Assembly (NCBI GenBank): GCA_028829895.1
Contig: CM054180.1
Location: 100,414,635-100,478,634, forward strand
Direction of reading: 5' to 3'
Origin: Sinotaia quadrata
Taxonomy: Eukaryota > Mollusca > Gastropoda > Architaenioglossa > Viviparidae
DNA: 64,000 bases
Positions within the stretch are counted from its first letter, which is position 1. Every line of letters begins with the position of its first letter. Positions 48,700-60,254 of the stretch are shown here, piece after piece. The translations under genes were made by a program, and so were the position numbers. A model generated the notes under the pieces. The model was not told the DNA's origin. It ran no database searches and saw only the letters and a program-made list of their open reading frames with translations.

Positions 48700-49977
48700 G
48701 CACACACAAATGTACTTAAGAGAATAATTATTGCGTTTATTTATTTGCACAGGGTTCACGCCATTCTTTTGCTGAAGCTGTGGGAAAGAACATTGCTAAT
48801 CCCACTGCAACTCTCTTAAGTGCTTGCAATATGTTGAGCCATATTCACTTAGAGTTTCATTCACAGTTAATCAGGAATGCAATCCTAAAAGTCATCAAAA
48901 CGTGCATGGTTAGTAAAGAAACAGTTCCCAATTTCATTTAGTTCATTAGCTTACTGCTTTAGCTCTTTTATGTAGCATGTATGTTAGTATTTGATATCCT
49001 GTTTACATCTGTATTCATGACAAAGCTGCCAAAATACTAAAACTATATGTATATATATATATATATTGTATTTATAAATGTTCACTTTTTTGTTGTTTTG
49101 CACGTACTTTTACATTTATAATATTTGTCTGTTATGTGTGTATGTGTATTAATATATTCTTAGTGTCTAGTCATGTTCAATCACTTATTTATGACGTGAA
49201 TATGGATCTTAGTTACTTTTAGATATATAGTTAAGAGCTGGTTCTGTTGAAGGATTTGATTATTGTTCTTACAGTTTCTTGAATTTTGCTTTGCCTAAAC
49301 TACAATCACTGATGTACATTGTATTTGAGCATGTGCCTGAGGATAATGTTGCTTACAAGTACATGTTTTAGAGATTCATGCACCTAGATGAGTGTTCAAA
49401 CTATGCTTGCCATTTCTTCTATTTCTCATTTTTGACATTTTACTGCATATCTCTCATAATCTGAAACTATAACTAGATTCTCTCATAAAATCTTGCTCGC
49501 TTTACTCTTGTGTTATACCATTGAAGCCCCAATACTGACTTCTAGGTTCATGAACATGGTGTGGTATTCACAGTCAAGATGTTGAAAAGAAAGCTAATGG
49601 GTGCTTTACATTTGATGGTCATTTGTGTATGAATTTCTCAAGTCCTATTATTACTTTAAATTTATGTGCATTAAAAATCTCTCAGCATAGAAAACTAACA
49701 TATGAATTAAATGTGAATAAAAATTGCCCTCATTTAAAAACACCAGTGTAATTTTCTTTTAGATTCCTTCATTGGATTTTCTAAATATGGTTAGTTTAAA
49801 CTTACTCCTTGTACACCTTGCTGAAAACATTTTTCTGTTAATGGCATTTGTCTTTGTACACATTGCTGAAAATAGATGTCTGTTAATGGCATTTCTTTAT
49901 TTCAGGTGCGAACTAGAGACATGGGAGGGCATGATACAACCACTGACTTTACAGCTGCTGTCATTGATAATTTATAA
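34023..49977 (+). CDS. IDH3B: Isocitrate dehydrogenase [NAD] subunit beta, mitochondrial (8 exons, 367 aa)
   Basis: Join of 34023-34103, 37041-37177, 37876-38016, 44259-44525, 45148-45250, 47252-47398, 48753-48908 and 49906-49977 (1104 nt). All introns are GT/AG and the frame is continuous. The product is the beta subunit of the mitochondrial matrix complex that oxidises isocitrate to 2-oxoglutarate with NAD. Residues 1-27 are basic and hydroxylated without acids, a mitochondrial presequence. PGDGIGPEL is at 42-50, REQTEGEYS at 151-159, HKANIMKLGDGLF near 204-216 and the IDH/IMDH signature [19 protein letters not shown] at 258-276. The GVVPGEGYS motif and the [14 protein letters not shown] run mark the beta rather than the alpha or gamma subunit. 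Asn262 and Asn266 stand where the catalytic alpha subunit has metal-binding aspartates, consistent with a structural role. Length is close to the family norm (about 380). Confidence 0.97.
34104..37040 (+). other. IDH3B intron 1
   Basis: AT-rich, 2.9 kb, with a (CT)n(CA)n microsatellite at 35549-35605. No other element seen. Confidence 0.8.
37041..37177 (+). CDS. IDH3B: IDH3B exon 2
   Basis: Acceptor ttgcttttag, donor GTACTA, phase 2 out. Encodes [20 protein letters not shown] and the first beta-alpha unit of the dehydrogenase fold. Confidence 0.95.
37876..38016 (+). CDS. IDH3B: IDH3B exon 3
   Basis: Acceptor tgtgttctag, donor GTATTT. Encodes [20 protein letters not shown] and the GIITTP segment that precedes the [11 protein letters not shown] motif of exon 4. 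Confidence 0.95.
38281..38396. repeat. (AC)n microsatellite in IDH3B intron 3
   Basis: Long AC run interrupted by ctctctc and agacat. It gives spurious Cys-Val frames. Confidence 0.97.
39650..39845. repeat. Degenerate ~50-bp minisatellite, left portion (IDH3B intron 3)
   Basis: Copies share ttcagtaagagtt and ttctctacccatt-ac-tacat. The same unit family resumes at 42960-43245. Confidence 0.7.
39846..40290 (-). mobile_element. Dispersed repeat in IDH3B intron 3, inverted copy of 54.88-55.29 kb
   Basis: The reverse complement of 54880-55295 matches across about 400 nt, for example ctaaaggagaagacaaatc and cccccatccacccactttct. Overlapping open frames on both strands are not conserved between the copies. 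Class uncertain (AATAAA-bearing, retroelement-like). Confidence 0.65.
40300..41700 (+). mobile_element. CpG-richer inserted block in IDH3B intron 3 (possible LTR-like element)
   Basis: Contains CpGs and caataaatactcttgacgc, unlike the flanking intron. It ends with an AATAAA-poor, T-rich stretch and ggtttggatgggggatcgac, which recalls the gtgggtgg-tgggggttcgg motif of the other repeats. There is no coding region and no identified partner terminus. Confidence 0.35.
42080..42850. other. Part of the intron 3 insertion, unclassified
   Basis: Moderately complex sequence. A minus-strand stretch near 42240-42110 reads like a decayed Cys-x2-Cys protein fragment ([12 protein letters not shown]), but the frame is short. 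Confidence 0.25.
42960..43245. repeat. ~50-bp minisatellite, about 6 copies (IDH3B intron 3)
   Basis: Unit ttccagtaagagttgtgtct-tttttctccatcacc-tatacacacatatc; overlapping plus-strand frames are artefacts. Confidence 0.85.
43838..43960. repeat. ~60-bp tandem duplication
   Basis: tagatctg-gatactaaag followed by ctact-tcatcactgggcaaa and atatcaggtgaatt occurs twice. Confidence 0.9.
44259..44525 (+). CDS. IDH3B: IDH3B exon 4
   Basis: The largest exon (267 nt). Acceptor cactatag, donor GTAAGT. Encodes [19 protein letters not shown], the substrate-loop motif [15 protein letters not shown] and [10 protein letters not shown]. Confidence 0.97.
45148..45250 (+). CDS. IDH3B: IDH3B exon 5
   Basis: Acceptor gacttacag, donor GTATTA, phase 0 out. 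Encodes [20 protein letters not shown] through the IIDNCCMQ motif typical of the beta subunit. Confidence 0.97.
47252..47398 (+). CDS. IDH3B: IDH3B exon 6
   Basis: Acceptor catttctag, donor GTTTGT. Carries the IDH/IMDH signature and the beta-type GVVPGEGYS nucleotide-pocket region. G+C is higher than in neighbouring introns. Confidence 0.97.
48668..48708. repeat. (CA)n microsatellite in IDH3B intron 6
   Basis: About 20 CA units with one cgcg interruption, 45 nt upstream of the exon 7 acceptor. Confidence 0.95.
48753..48908 (+). CDS. IDH3B: IDH3B exon 7
   Basis: Acceptor atttgcacag, donor GTTAGT. Encodes [20 protein letters not shown] and [17 protein letters not shown]. Reading past the donor would add ten residues before a stop. 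Confidence 0.96.
49906..49977 (+). CDS. IDH3B: IDH3B exon 8 (C-terminus)
   Basis: Acceptor ctttatttcag; 23 residues [23 protein letters not shown] and TAA at 49975-49977. The TRDMGG-TTTDF motif is conserved at the C-terminus of the family. Confidence 0.97.
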   Translation: MRTRDMGGHDTTTDFTAAVIDNL

Positions 49978-51140
49978 TATAAGCCATTCCCATCCTAGTC
50001 TAATCAGAACCCTTGTCATCAGTTGTCTTGATCCATTTACTTTAATACGTTTGCAACTTCAGTTTATTTCAGTTTAATGGCATTAAAGCAGGTTCATTTT
50101 TCTTGAAATGCCTTCTTTTTTCCCCCAAGTAACAAAATGAGTCAGGGAAAGTGAATTTTAGCTGAGATTTATTAGGTCTCTATTTAAGTTTTAGAGAATA
50201 AGATTTCTTTTTTAAATTGATGTATCCATATATTATTTATCCTTCAGTAGAACAAGTTAAATTACGTGGTGGATTTTTTAAAATTTTATTGTTGTTGCAA
50301 TACCCACAAACATTTATACTTTGTCTTGAATGAATTTCAATAGATGTTTTAAAATGTGCAATTTATTTAAAATTTAAAATTCAGTAATTGAATGATTTGA
50401 GAAGCATTGCAGCAGTAAAATTACTGCAATTTATTTGTTATAAACTTAACAGTGTGCAGATGTCATCCCTTAATGATTAACTTCTAGGTTGCAAATTCCT
50501 GAATGGGGAATTTTAATTTGCAATTATTCACAATTTCAAGAAGTCTCTTAAAATATTTTATTTGTTATTCTAATTGTTAACATTATTTACTCTCTAAACT
50601 AAGATTTTTAATTCTTATCAAATTGTATTTTATTTAAATGATAACTGTGATATGGTTTTAATCTTTTACACATTGATCTACATGGTATGAATTAGAAGGA
50701 AAAAAATTAACAAACTTCAGAAATTATTCTTGACAGTTATAGATGCAAGAATTTTCTCCAACTTTAGATTTTCTACACATTTTTTAAAAACTTTTTGAGA
50801 ATGTAAATTTATAATCTGATTTTTTGGTCATGTAAGATCTGTTTTTTCGAACAAATACATTTTCAGTATTTTTTTAACACTGTGTTCATTATTGTCTTTT
50901 GCTTTTGGAAAATTGGACACTAATATGCCTATAGTTTTATTAATAATATTGTTATATTAAATAATTTTAAATGCCAGTTTATTTCTGTGCTGTAATGTTT
51001 AATCTGTTTAACCTAAGGGATACATGTCTTTTGATTCGGTAATTTTGTACACTTGTTAATCATGTTCTGAAATGGACATTTTTTTTAGTAAAATTATTAT
51101 AATTTATTTAGAAATAAAATATATATATAAATATAGTGTT
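49978..51140 (+). other. IDH3B: IDH3B 3'UTR (probable)
   Basis: AT-rich sequence after the stop, with AATAAA at 51113-51118; a further signal is at 51527-51532. Which one is used cannot be told. Confidence 0.5.
51113..51118 (+). terminator. IDH3B: Candidate poly(A) signal of IDH3B
   Basis: First canonical AATAAA after the IDH3B stop codon, giving a 3'UTR of about 1.15 kb. The context is AT-rich, so chance occurrence is possible. Confidence 0.4.
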
Positions 51141-51144
51141 GCTA

Positions 51145-53565
51145 AAAGAGAATTTCCTCTTTCTAAGACAGTCATATTTACTTCATTTTGAAATTAATGC
51201 TGGGTGAATTTAAATTGGCATTAATATTATAAAAAATATTGCAACTATAACAGTAATAGTGGTTCATATTTGCAGAAAATCGGCACATCATGTATATTGT
51301 CAAGGCTTTATAAATCAACCAAATCTTAATCACTAACTTTGCAGCAGCTTAATATTCATGAAAGTGATCAATATAAATTATTTGCTTTCTGCTGTTTGTT
51401 AATATTACACTTGTGATATTTTTACTTCTTGTATCTGTGTACACTTCACAGCATTCAGATATTATAGAGCTGGCTGTATGCTACTAACCAACTTTTATGA
51501 GATTTCAAGTAGATTCTGAGCACAACAATAAATAAATTTTATATTGGCATATACTATAATTATGTAATACAATTTTTATAAATGCTGACTAATTACACAA
51601 TTAAATACATTAATATTTTAAGAGTGAACTTTAATGGATCTCCTATGGAGAGTCCTTGTTATAGGGAGAACAGCTGTCAGGATGATACAGTAATATTTAA
51701 TGATTTGCTTTCTTTTAACTTTTAAAAAAATCAACATTTTACTTAACAAATACTCTGTTTTCTGTAAATTGATTTTTTTTCTTCGAAAAATAGCTTGTAA
51801 GTATTTTTTTTAAAAACTTTTCTTGCCATATTGTACACTAATTTCTGACTTCATCCACATAATACACACTAGGAAAAAAGTATCAGCAAGAAAATATGTC
51901 TTAAGCATACCTGTGAGTTAATATTTTTTTAAAGGATGTTAATAAACATTAAAAATTCATTATGTGCTTGTTGTGTGTTGAAAATAGTTAAATTTAATAA
52001 CTTTTTACATACAGCCCCTGATAAAAAAAATAGAGATTCACACACACTATCTGCAGTATGTTTGAATGTTTCCAACCAACAGTAATAAATACTGAACTAA
52101 GTAATAAATACATAAACTAGGCCAAGCTTTTGTATAATCTTGTTTAGGACTTTCAGTAGAAAAGAAACCATTGTAAAACATAGTCTCACTTTTAATAAAC
52201 ATTAAAAATTCTTTGTTTTTGTTTTTTGTTTTTTCATTAAAAATAGATAAATTTAATAAACTTTCTCAACTCCCCTTAATAAATATCCTGGGAGAAAAAA
52301 TCTGCATTTATTATGAAATATTTCTAAATTGAAAAATTATTTGCTAATGACTACTACTTATCTAGTTTGATCATTTTATTAACATTTTGCTAATCATAAT
52401 TACTGCCTGCCTGCTTTAGTCAATTTATTAACATTTTGTTAATGTTTGTCATATTATTTATTAATCTTACTCCAATCTGTGTCATTTCAAAATTCTTTAC
52501 TCTGCTGATGGACCCACCTGAGGCAGGGTAGCATCTCTTTATGAAATCAGCATTAACTGTTACTGTAGTAACATTAAGCATTCCTACATCAGCTACAGAT
52601 ATGAATGATTTTGTAATGATCTTTATACATGGTGATTAACTGTACTGGCATTCTAGTGTAGACACCAAAAATAATGAAGTCAAAATGCTATCTTCTCTAC
52701 TGAAATCACAACTCTATCCAAGTCCTATATAGTGTGTCATCATAGAGGTGATATGATAATTTTCCTTATACAAGAATCTCTAATTATATGCAAGGGTGTT
52801 CCAATAGTTGCCACATATAATGAAACAAGAAAGCATAGATTAAGACATCACTTAACAGAGACATGCAAGATATTTATCTTTCAAGATTTATCTAATTAAC
52901 AATTCACTTGATGTACTCTAAAAAAATATTAAGAGTATAAATCCAAAACCCATTTAGATGGTCACAGGCAGTTGAAGGATGGTAGAAATTCAACTTTTGA
53001 CTGTATAACTCGTAAATACTGGGAATAATCATAGCATCCATCTCTCAAAAAGGACTACATATAGGCAAAAACAAGTATATCAAAAGTAAAGATAATATGA
53101 GTTTTAAGTATATGACTGTTTCTAACTAACAATGCTACAGTTAAGGGTATAGATCTGTTGTGGTTTCAAGTAAAGCCATATTAAAAATATATCTTCAGCA
53201 TTCCAAAATAATTTATATTTTACAAATTAATTGACAGATATACTTATTAAATAAGATTTCATGGTTATGTGGACGTAACTGAACAGAAACAAAGTGATAA
53301 TCTAAGGTAAGTATTTTTTTATCACTATATTTGTTTAGAAATAGGAACATATTTTGATAAATTGAAGTGGAAGTTTAACAATCAAATTTTATATTATTAG
53401 TTCTGATAAAAGGACAATTTATAGTTAAATTTGGTGTGTGGTGAGTAATTTATATGAATACATTAAAATGTGTTAATGGACATTGAACCTTTAAAACCAA
53501 ATGTGAAGAAGTATACACTTGTTAGGCTGCACAAACCTAATGAATTATTGTTTGAATGTCTCGTT
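51145..53565. other. AT-rich intergenic sequence
   Basis: No exon or element seen. Confidence 0.5.
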
Positions 53566-53569
53566 AAAT

Positions 53570-55295
53570 TTAACTATTAATAAGAAGAGAAACAAGTGAA
53601 AGACATGACTGACAGAATGAAATAGAGTGATGGATATAATGATAGATGCATGAGCTAAATGATACACTGTATGGCAGAGTAAATTTGCCTATCCCTATTT
53701 CCAAACATAAATTGTTAATTGTCAAAGTGACCCGACCTTGGGCACTCTTTATGATGATATTTTTGTGAGTGTTAAGAGTTGGAGTAAACATTCGAGTTGA
53801 GAATATGCTAGAAATTGCTGATGCAATGCAAATCATTTCCAACTGGAAGAGTAGTTTTTATTATCCAATGGTTAAGATTTACAAGAATGGGCTGAGATCC
53901 AAAATTTACCTGCTGTAGAGAAATCTATTATCTAATCACTTGAATTTGGTGCGGCAATAAGTCCAGTCATGAAAGGCAGTCGTTAGCTTAAAGGTGAGTT
54001 AACTGATGGATTGAGAAAGAATGGACTTAGAAATATTTCATGAATTTTTGCTATTGGTGTGTTATACTATACATGTTTACTTAGAGATGTATTATGTGAG
54101 TAGACTATTGTTTCTACAAATTGTGAACTATAATGCTTATATGTAGTATGCTTTAAACATTGTTTCTAGTGAACCTTTTCATAAACTATTACACTGTATT
54201 TATTATGCAGTATGCATGTATCGGGCTAATACTGTTGCAGGAAACTATAAGTTGAGACTTGAGCGTAAGAAATATTGAAGTTAAAAAGGAATAAAACTGG
54301 AAAGTTAGCATTTGTTCCCTGATTATATTTTTACAGGGAAAAAGCAGCCTTTCATTGTTTATTGGAATCTACTGGTTCACTGATTATAGACCGTGTTAGA
54401 CACATGGAGTTTCTATCACAGTGTGTAAGTTTGACAAATACATACACTATGTTGATGTATGGTGGCAAGGTGTGCTGACTACATTGCGCAATTTCAGGAT
54501 ACAAGGAAGTTACTGGAAATTGCTACAATTGTTGTTGTGCTTGAGGGAGCTAAAATACAACAGTGCGGCAGGTTAAGCCTCGAGAGAATAGCAGCTAATC
54601 AGTGTTCTACAATATGAGGAGGGAATCGTGTGGAATTAACAAGTAATAACTGAACAAATAGCTTATGGCTTTGTTACCAAAGCACGCAAAATACTATTGA
54701 GACAGTGTCTAAGTCGGGTTATGTACAAACTATTATCACTTATTTCTAATAACTCTATTTCCATTCTCTGATAAGAACTATTCTGTGATTTGTATTGACA
54801 CAAATCTGTTGAATTGTGTGTTAGGATCTAAGACTGTATAGATATTAAAATTATTCAACGTAGTTTCGTGGAGATATGATGTCAAGTAATCATTTTTCAT
54901 TGTATTTGTAGTTATGTATATTTGAATGTTGATTTAATAAATTTATTGTTAAATTTACTTTCTTACACATATTGATAATGTTATGTTTGAGAAGAAAGTG
55001 GGTGGCTGGGGGCTTGCTAAATATAAATTAAAGACAGATTTGTCTTCTCCTTTAGTAAAAAGTTTTCCACCTTCAGAAATATTGTGAGATGGTAAATGTT
55101 CGTCTTTAATCTTGTGGAGGAGAGAAAATGTTTACAGTGCCCACATATCAGCCAAGTGAGAGAGACGAGTGGTGTCTTCTGGAGAATTATTAATAAAATA
55201 AATTAAATTAAACATAAATTAAGATTCTTATCACTTGTAATTAGTTATAGATGATTAATTAATAATAATCATAACTATTAACTAGGTGGCATTGG
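53570..55295. mobile_element. Dispersed-repeat cluster (two oppositely oriented parts)
   Basis: 53640-53840 is an inverted match to 28915-29105. 54540-54850 is a direct match to 28590-28935. 54880-55295 is an inverted match to 39846-40290 and is weakly related to 13020-13260. No transposase or reverse transcriptase frame is visible, so these are probably non-autonomous or decayed elements. Confidence 0.65.
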
Positions 55296-55299
55296 CGTT

Positions 55300-55515
55300 A
55301 CACACTGAAATAGGGTGATGGATATAAATGTGAACTACTATAGATAGGATAATGGATATAAATATAAGTAATACACAGGGTGATGGACATACATTTAAGT
55401 GAAATATTGAATTAGAGTGATGGACAATCATGCAACTGATATAATAAAAAGGGTGTGGACAAAAGTGAAAGACATAACTAATATTAATGTAAGACAATAG
55501 ATAAAAGTGACAGGA
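55300..55515. repeat. Degenerate repeat of gtgatggatata units
   Basis: About five irregular copies of agggtgatggatataaat-type sequence. A similar unit is at 53620-53650. Confidence 0.6.
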
Positions 55516-56089
55516 CATTCAAAATGGAAAAAAAAAAATGCCTTAAGAAAAAGATGAATCCATCACATAACTACAATCACACTTGTTTGTGAATGCAATT
55601 TAAATAAAATTTATCAAAATTTTAATTTTGTTTATGTTTTATTACAGTACACCAATGAAACGTGTTATATTGTGTAGAATTGCAGAAGAAAAGTAATCAG
55701 TCTTTCGGTAAACAAAAAGTATACTTTTTAATCTTTGAATTCTGAATGTTAACCATAAAGAGAGTGTTCACATCCAACCTCAAAATGTGTTTTACAAAAT
55801 GAAGCACAGAAATAAGTACATTTAAATTTATTGCTATTTCACTCTGTAATGAAAGAAGTGATTCTGCAACAATACATTTTGACACATTTACAAATGGAAT
55901 TTCACTGTTGAAAATAATAATAAAGTTGTTACTAGTTTATTATTTAAAATCAGAAGTTCTTGCCTTAGCAAACTGTTTTCGCTTAATTTTTTTGTCATAA
56001 ATCTTATTTACAGCATTTGGGTTTCAGCACTGATTTTGTCTGAATGTTACAAACAAACTGAAGAATGTTGGTCAAAGTTATTTTTTAAG

Positions 56090-56275
56090 TGGTTTTCCAA
56101 CAGTCACAAGTACAGAAGATCTTAATTAGAGATAGTCAGCTAACATCTTTCAAAGTTAATTTATCAGCATTCCAACAGTCACAAGTACAGAAGACCTTAA
56201 TTACAGATGGTCAGCTAACATCTCAAAGTTAATTTATCAGCATTCCAACAGTAAGTACAGCAGACTTAATTTACA
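56090..56275. repeat. ~72-bp tandem repeat, 3 copies
   Basis: Unit ccaacagtcacaagtacaga then gtcagctaacatct and aaagttaatttatcagcatt; the last copy is truncated. Confidence 0.9.
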
Positions 56276-56279
56276 AATG

Positions 56280-58950
56280 GTTAACTATCATTTGGAAACT
56301 GCAGTTAATTAACAGAAAAAGCTGATTAAGCACAAATGGTGGGGCCAATTACAGACATTTGAATTATTCTAAACTGATATAAAAACATTTTCTGTATTGT
56401 TTTCTAGCTATCACAAATGCAAGGCTGTTTATATTATGATCTCATAGTTCATGTAACACTTGTACTTCTCATACAAATGTTTTCATCCTTGAAAACATTT
56501 CTTTCAACAATTAGGCTCCTGCCATTGGTTGGACACACTCTCCCTTCCCCATGCCCCCCCCCCCCAAAAAAAAAAAAAAATGAAGAAAAAAGAAAGAGAA
56601 TGTGTCAATCATTAATATACCATAGATGGACAAGTCAAATATTCATCTCAAATATGGAAAAAAGGTTTTTTAAAAAAAAGAAACAAGTTTTAAAAAAAAA
56701 ATCCTTCAATAAAAGAAGCAAAGAAGGTGGATTTTGATTTAAAAGGCATAAAACAGCTTATCAAATATAATTAAGCATCAGTATAAACATGCCTGAAAGT
56801 TGAAGGAATTCCAAAATATAATAAACATTACAAAAAAAACAACTGTGCTAAACAAGCACACATAATCACATGCATGTATGTTCATTCTGAAGTCAACCGT
56901 TCGGTATGGTGCCAGAACACTGCAGAGATTACTGGTCCACCTGAAGATCAGTGTGCAAGAAATTCTAAAGTTGAAATACTAAATGTCATTTAACGTTAAA
57001 AAAAAAATTCATTCTGGAATGCAGGTCTTTGATTTGTGGTAATTGTGCAACTAAATTAGACACTTTCAACCTTTTCTTCCAGTTATGAAAGGCTCAGAAC
57101 ACCATTTTCAGCATTTTACTTTGTATGATACACTGTTTATTGCTGAAAAACTTGCCATTTTTTTGTGATTGCAATCATCCTTTGCTAGTTGGTACTAAGC
57201 ACATGTTAACAACACAAATCTGACTCTGGTTCCAAAAATTCACATGCAAACTAAAGCCATATAGAAGTTAGCTTTTCTTGATAGTTGGCCCTACTGATTT
57301 CCAGACATATTAAATGGTTTTGTGCCCAGACTGAAGATTATAATACTAAGAGAGTACAATCACAACAATATATGTCGCAGTAATGTATAAATCAAATAAC
57401 ATATCTAAAAGAAACTGGTTAGATTAAATATGTGGCATGATTAATGTAATGTGACAAAAATGTCAAATTTCTGGAAATGTATGAAAATTATTTTGTTATT
57501 CTAGCATACAGGATTTTACAATAATAATAAATGCATTAAAATAAGCTTGAATAATTTTTGTAATTACAAGATTTGTTTCTTTTAAGTCTTAACATTATTT
57601 TTTTTACATAAAGTTTAATTTACAAAGGAACAATGTATTACTATGTCTAAATCTAGACAAACAGCTATATTGAAAACAGTTCTTTTAACATGCAAATCAT
57701 TAATCAAGCATCTTATTTGTAAAAGCATAGGTACAATTAATTTGTATTTCTACTACACTACTCTCCTAAATGTGTTCTTATACCTCAAATAAAATATATT
57801 TTGGATTATGAAGAAGAAATATCTGGATGCATTCATTGGATGTCTAGAAAGAACATAAACATATACTATACTTTTTTTTTTTTTTAATTTACAAAGGAAA
57901 TATTCATACTGAGGTAACTTATGCAACAAAATCTTGATAATGCAATTATAGTTAATGACTAGTCAAAACAGTAAAGCACAAATCCCAGTAAATTTAAACA
58001 GAGCTGGGTCTTACACTATATCCTCGTTTACAGAGCTCAAAGTGATAACCTGCATTTGATTCTTGTTTAGCAAATGTATTTAACCCCAGATCCAGATATC
58101 AAAAAGTTTTATAAGAATGCTATACTTTGGAAAAAGTACGTATTGTACTGATAGTATAAATAGTATGTACTACAGATGTAATGTGCTGATTATTTTTTTT
58201 ATTTCCTCATAGAAAATGCAAACCTGTTCCTTCAACAAAAAACACTTGTTTTAAATTTGAGTCTCATAATAGTTATTACAAGAAATGAAAAATGAAAGAA
58301 ATCTAACAACTCGATTAATAATATACATTCATAATAAAATTGCACATTTAAAGGTTAGTGAGGTTCTCTTTTATTTGCAATGCAACAGATTGCAAATGGA
58401 AAAGCATATTTAATGTTAACTTAGAACATTTATATCTCTAGCACAGGGCTGACATCTGAAAAATTATATGCAGAGTAAAAATTAGCAGATTTCCACCTTG
58501 TCTATAATCTTGACCCCTTGGCAAGTGCAAAGAACTGACAACACTTATCTAACATTAGAAATTGTTATTGTTAAAGAATTTTACACCTTTTGAGTAGAGT
58601 TGGTAGTTCTTAAGGAAATATAAACATATTAGTGATGAGTGTATATAAGAGTTATTTTTCATTGGATTAAACAGATGCTATGCACAGATATTACTTTTTC
58701 ATGTTTCAGGCCTGTTACAGAAATAGATCATAAAGACTTATCTCTTAGAGGCAAAACATTACTGAAGTCTTGTGCTAGTGAATGCAAGCTAGTGTTGTAC
58801 ATCTATAAGTTGTACAGTAACGTGAGATAGTTTATTCTTTTAATTTAATTTCTTGAAGCATTTCATTATACATATTTTGTCATGGCACAGAAATTAAATA
58901 ACTGTTGACTGGTGGCAGTTACAGCATCTCTCATTTGACATCAATGGAAT
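56280..58950. other. AT-rich intergenic sequence
   Basis: No gene recognised; short frames here lack splice or start support. Confidence 0.5.
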
Positions 58951-58959
58951 GGTGGTAAT

Positions 58960-60250
58960 GATGAGGGTAGAAGGTTATTCTAGTGGGACAATCTAAAGCT
59001 ATTAAAATACTAGTGGGACAATCTATTAAAATACTATTGAGACAATCTTTAGATATAAGAATACATGTACTAATAAGACAATCTATAAATATTAAAATAC
59101 TAGCAGGACAATCTTCAGCTATTAGAATACTAACAAGACAATCTATAACTTAAAATACTAGCAGGACAATCTTCAGCTATTAAAATACTAGTGGGACAAT
59201 CTTCAGCTATTAAAATACTAATGAGAATCTATAATTATTAAAATAATAGTGGGGCAATCTATAGCTATTAAAATACTAATGAGAAAATCTATAACTATTA
59301 AAATACTAGCAGGACAATCTTCAATCCTCAGCTATTAAAATGCTAATGAGACAATCTACAACTACATGCATTAAAATACTAATGAGACAATCTACAACTA
59401 TTAAAATACTAGTGGGACAATCTATAGCTATTAAAATACTAATGAGAAAATCTATAACTATTAAAATACTAGCGGGTCAATCTTCAGCTATTAAAATACT
59501 AGTGGGACAATCCATAGCTATTAAAATACTAATGAGACAATCTATAACTATTAAAATACTAGTGGGACAATCTTCAGCTATTAAAATACTAGTGGGACAG
59601 TCTATAGCTATTAAAATACTAATGGTACAATCTACAACTATTAAAATACTAGTGAGACAGTCTATAGCTATTAAAATACTAGTGGGAAACTCTACAGCTA
59701 ACCATAATAACATTGGGACAATCTACAACTATTAAAATACTAGCGGGACAATCTACAACTATTAAAATACTAGTGAGACAGTCTATAGCTATTAAAATAC
59801 TAGTGGGAAACTCTACAGCTAACCATAATAACATTGGGACAATCTATAACTATTAAAATACTAGTGAGACAGTCTATAGCTATTAAAATACTAGTGGGAA
59901 ACTCTACAGCTAACCATAATAACATTGGGACAATCTATAACTATTAAAATACTAGAGGGACAATCTACAGCTATTAAAATACTGGTGGGAAACTCTACAG
60001 CTAACCATAATAACACTGGGACAATCTATAGCTATTAAAATACTAGTGGGACAGTCTATAGATATTAAAGTGCTAGTGGGAAAATCTACAGCTACCATAA
60101 TAATAATGGGACATTCTATAGCTATTAAAATGCTAATGGGACAAACTACAGCTATCACAATAGCAATAATGGGATAATCTAAAGCTACTGTCACACTAAT
60201 GAGACAATATACAGCTATTATATTACTAATGGGACAGTCTACATCAATTA
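58960..60250. repeat. ~30-bp minisatellite, about 40 copies
   Basis: Unit ctattaaaatactagtggga-caatctatag with higher-order variants (gggaaactctacagctaacc and ataataaca-t). The unit is ten codons long, so it yields artefactual Ile/Ser-rich frames. Confidence 0.96.
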
Positions 60251-60254
60251 AAAG

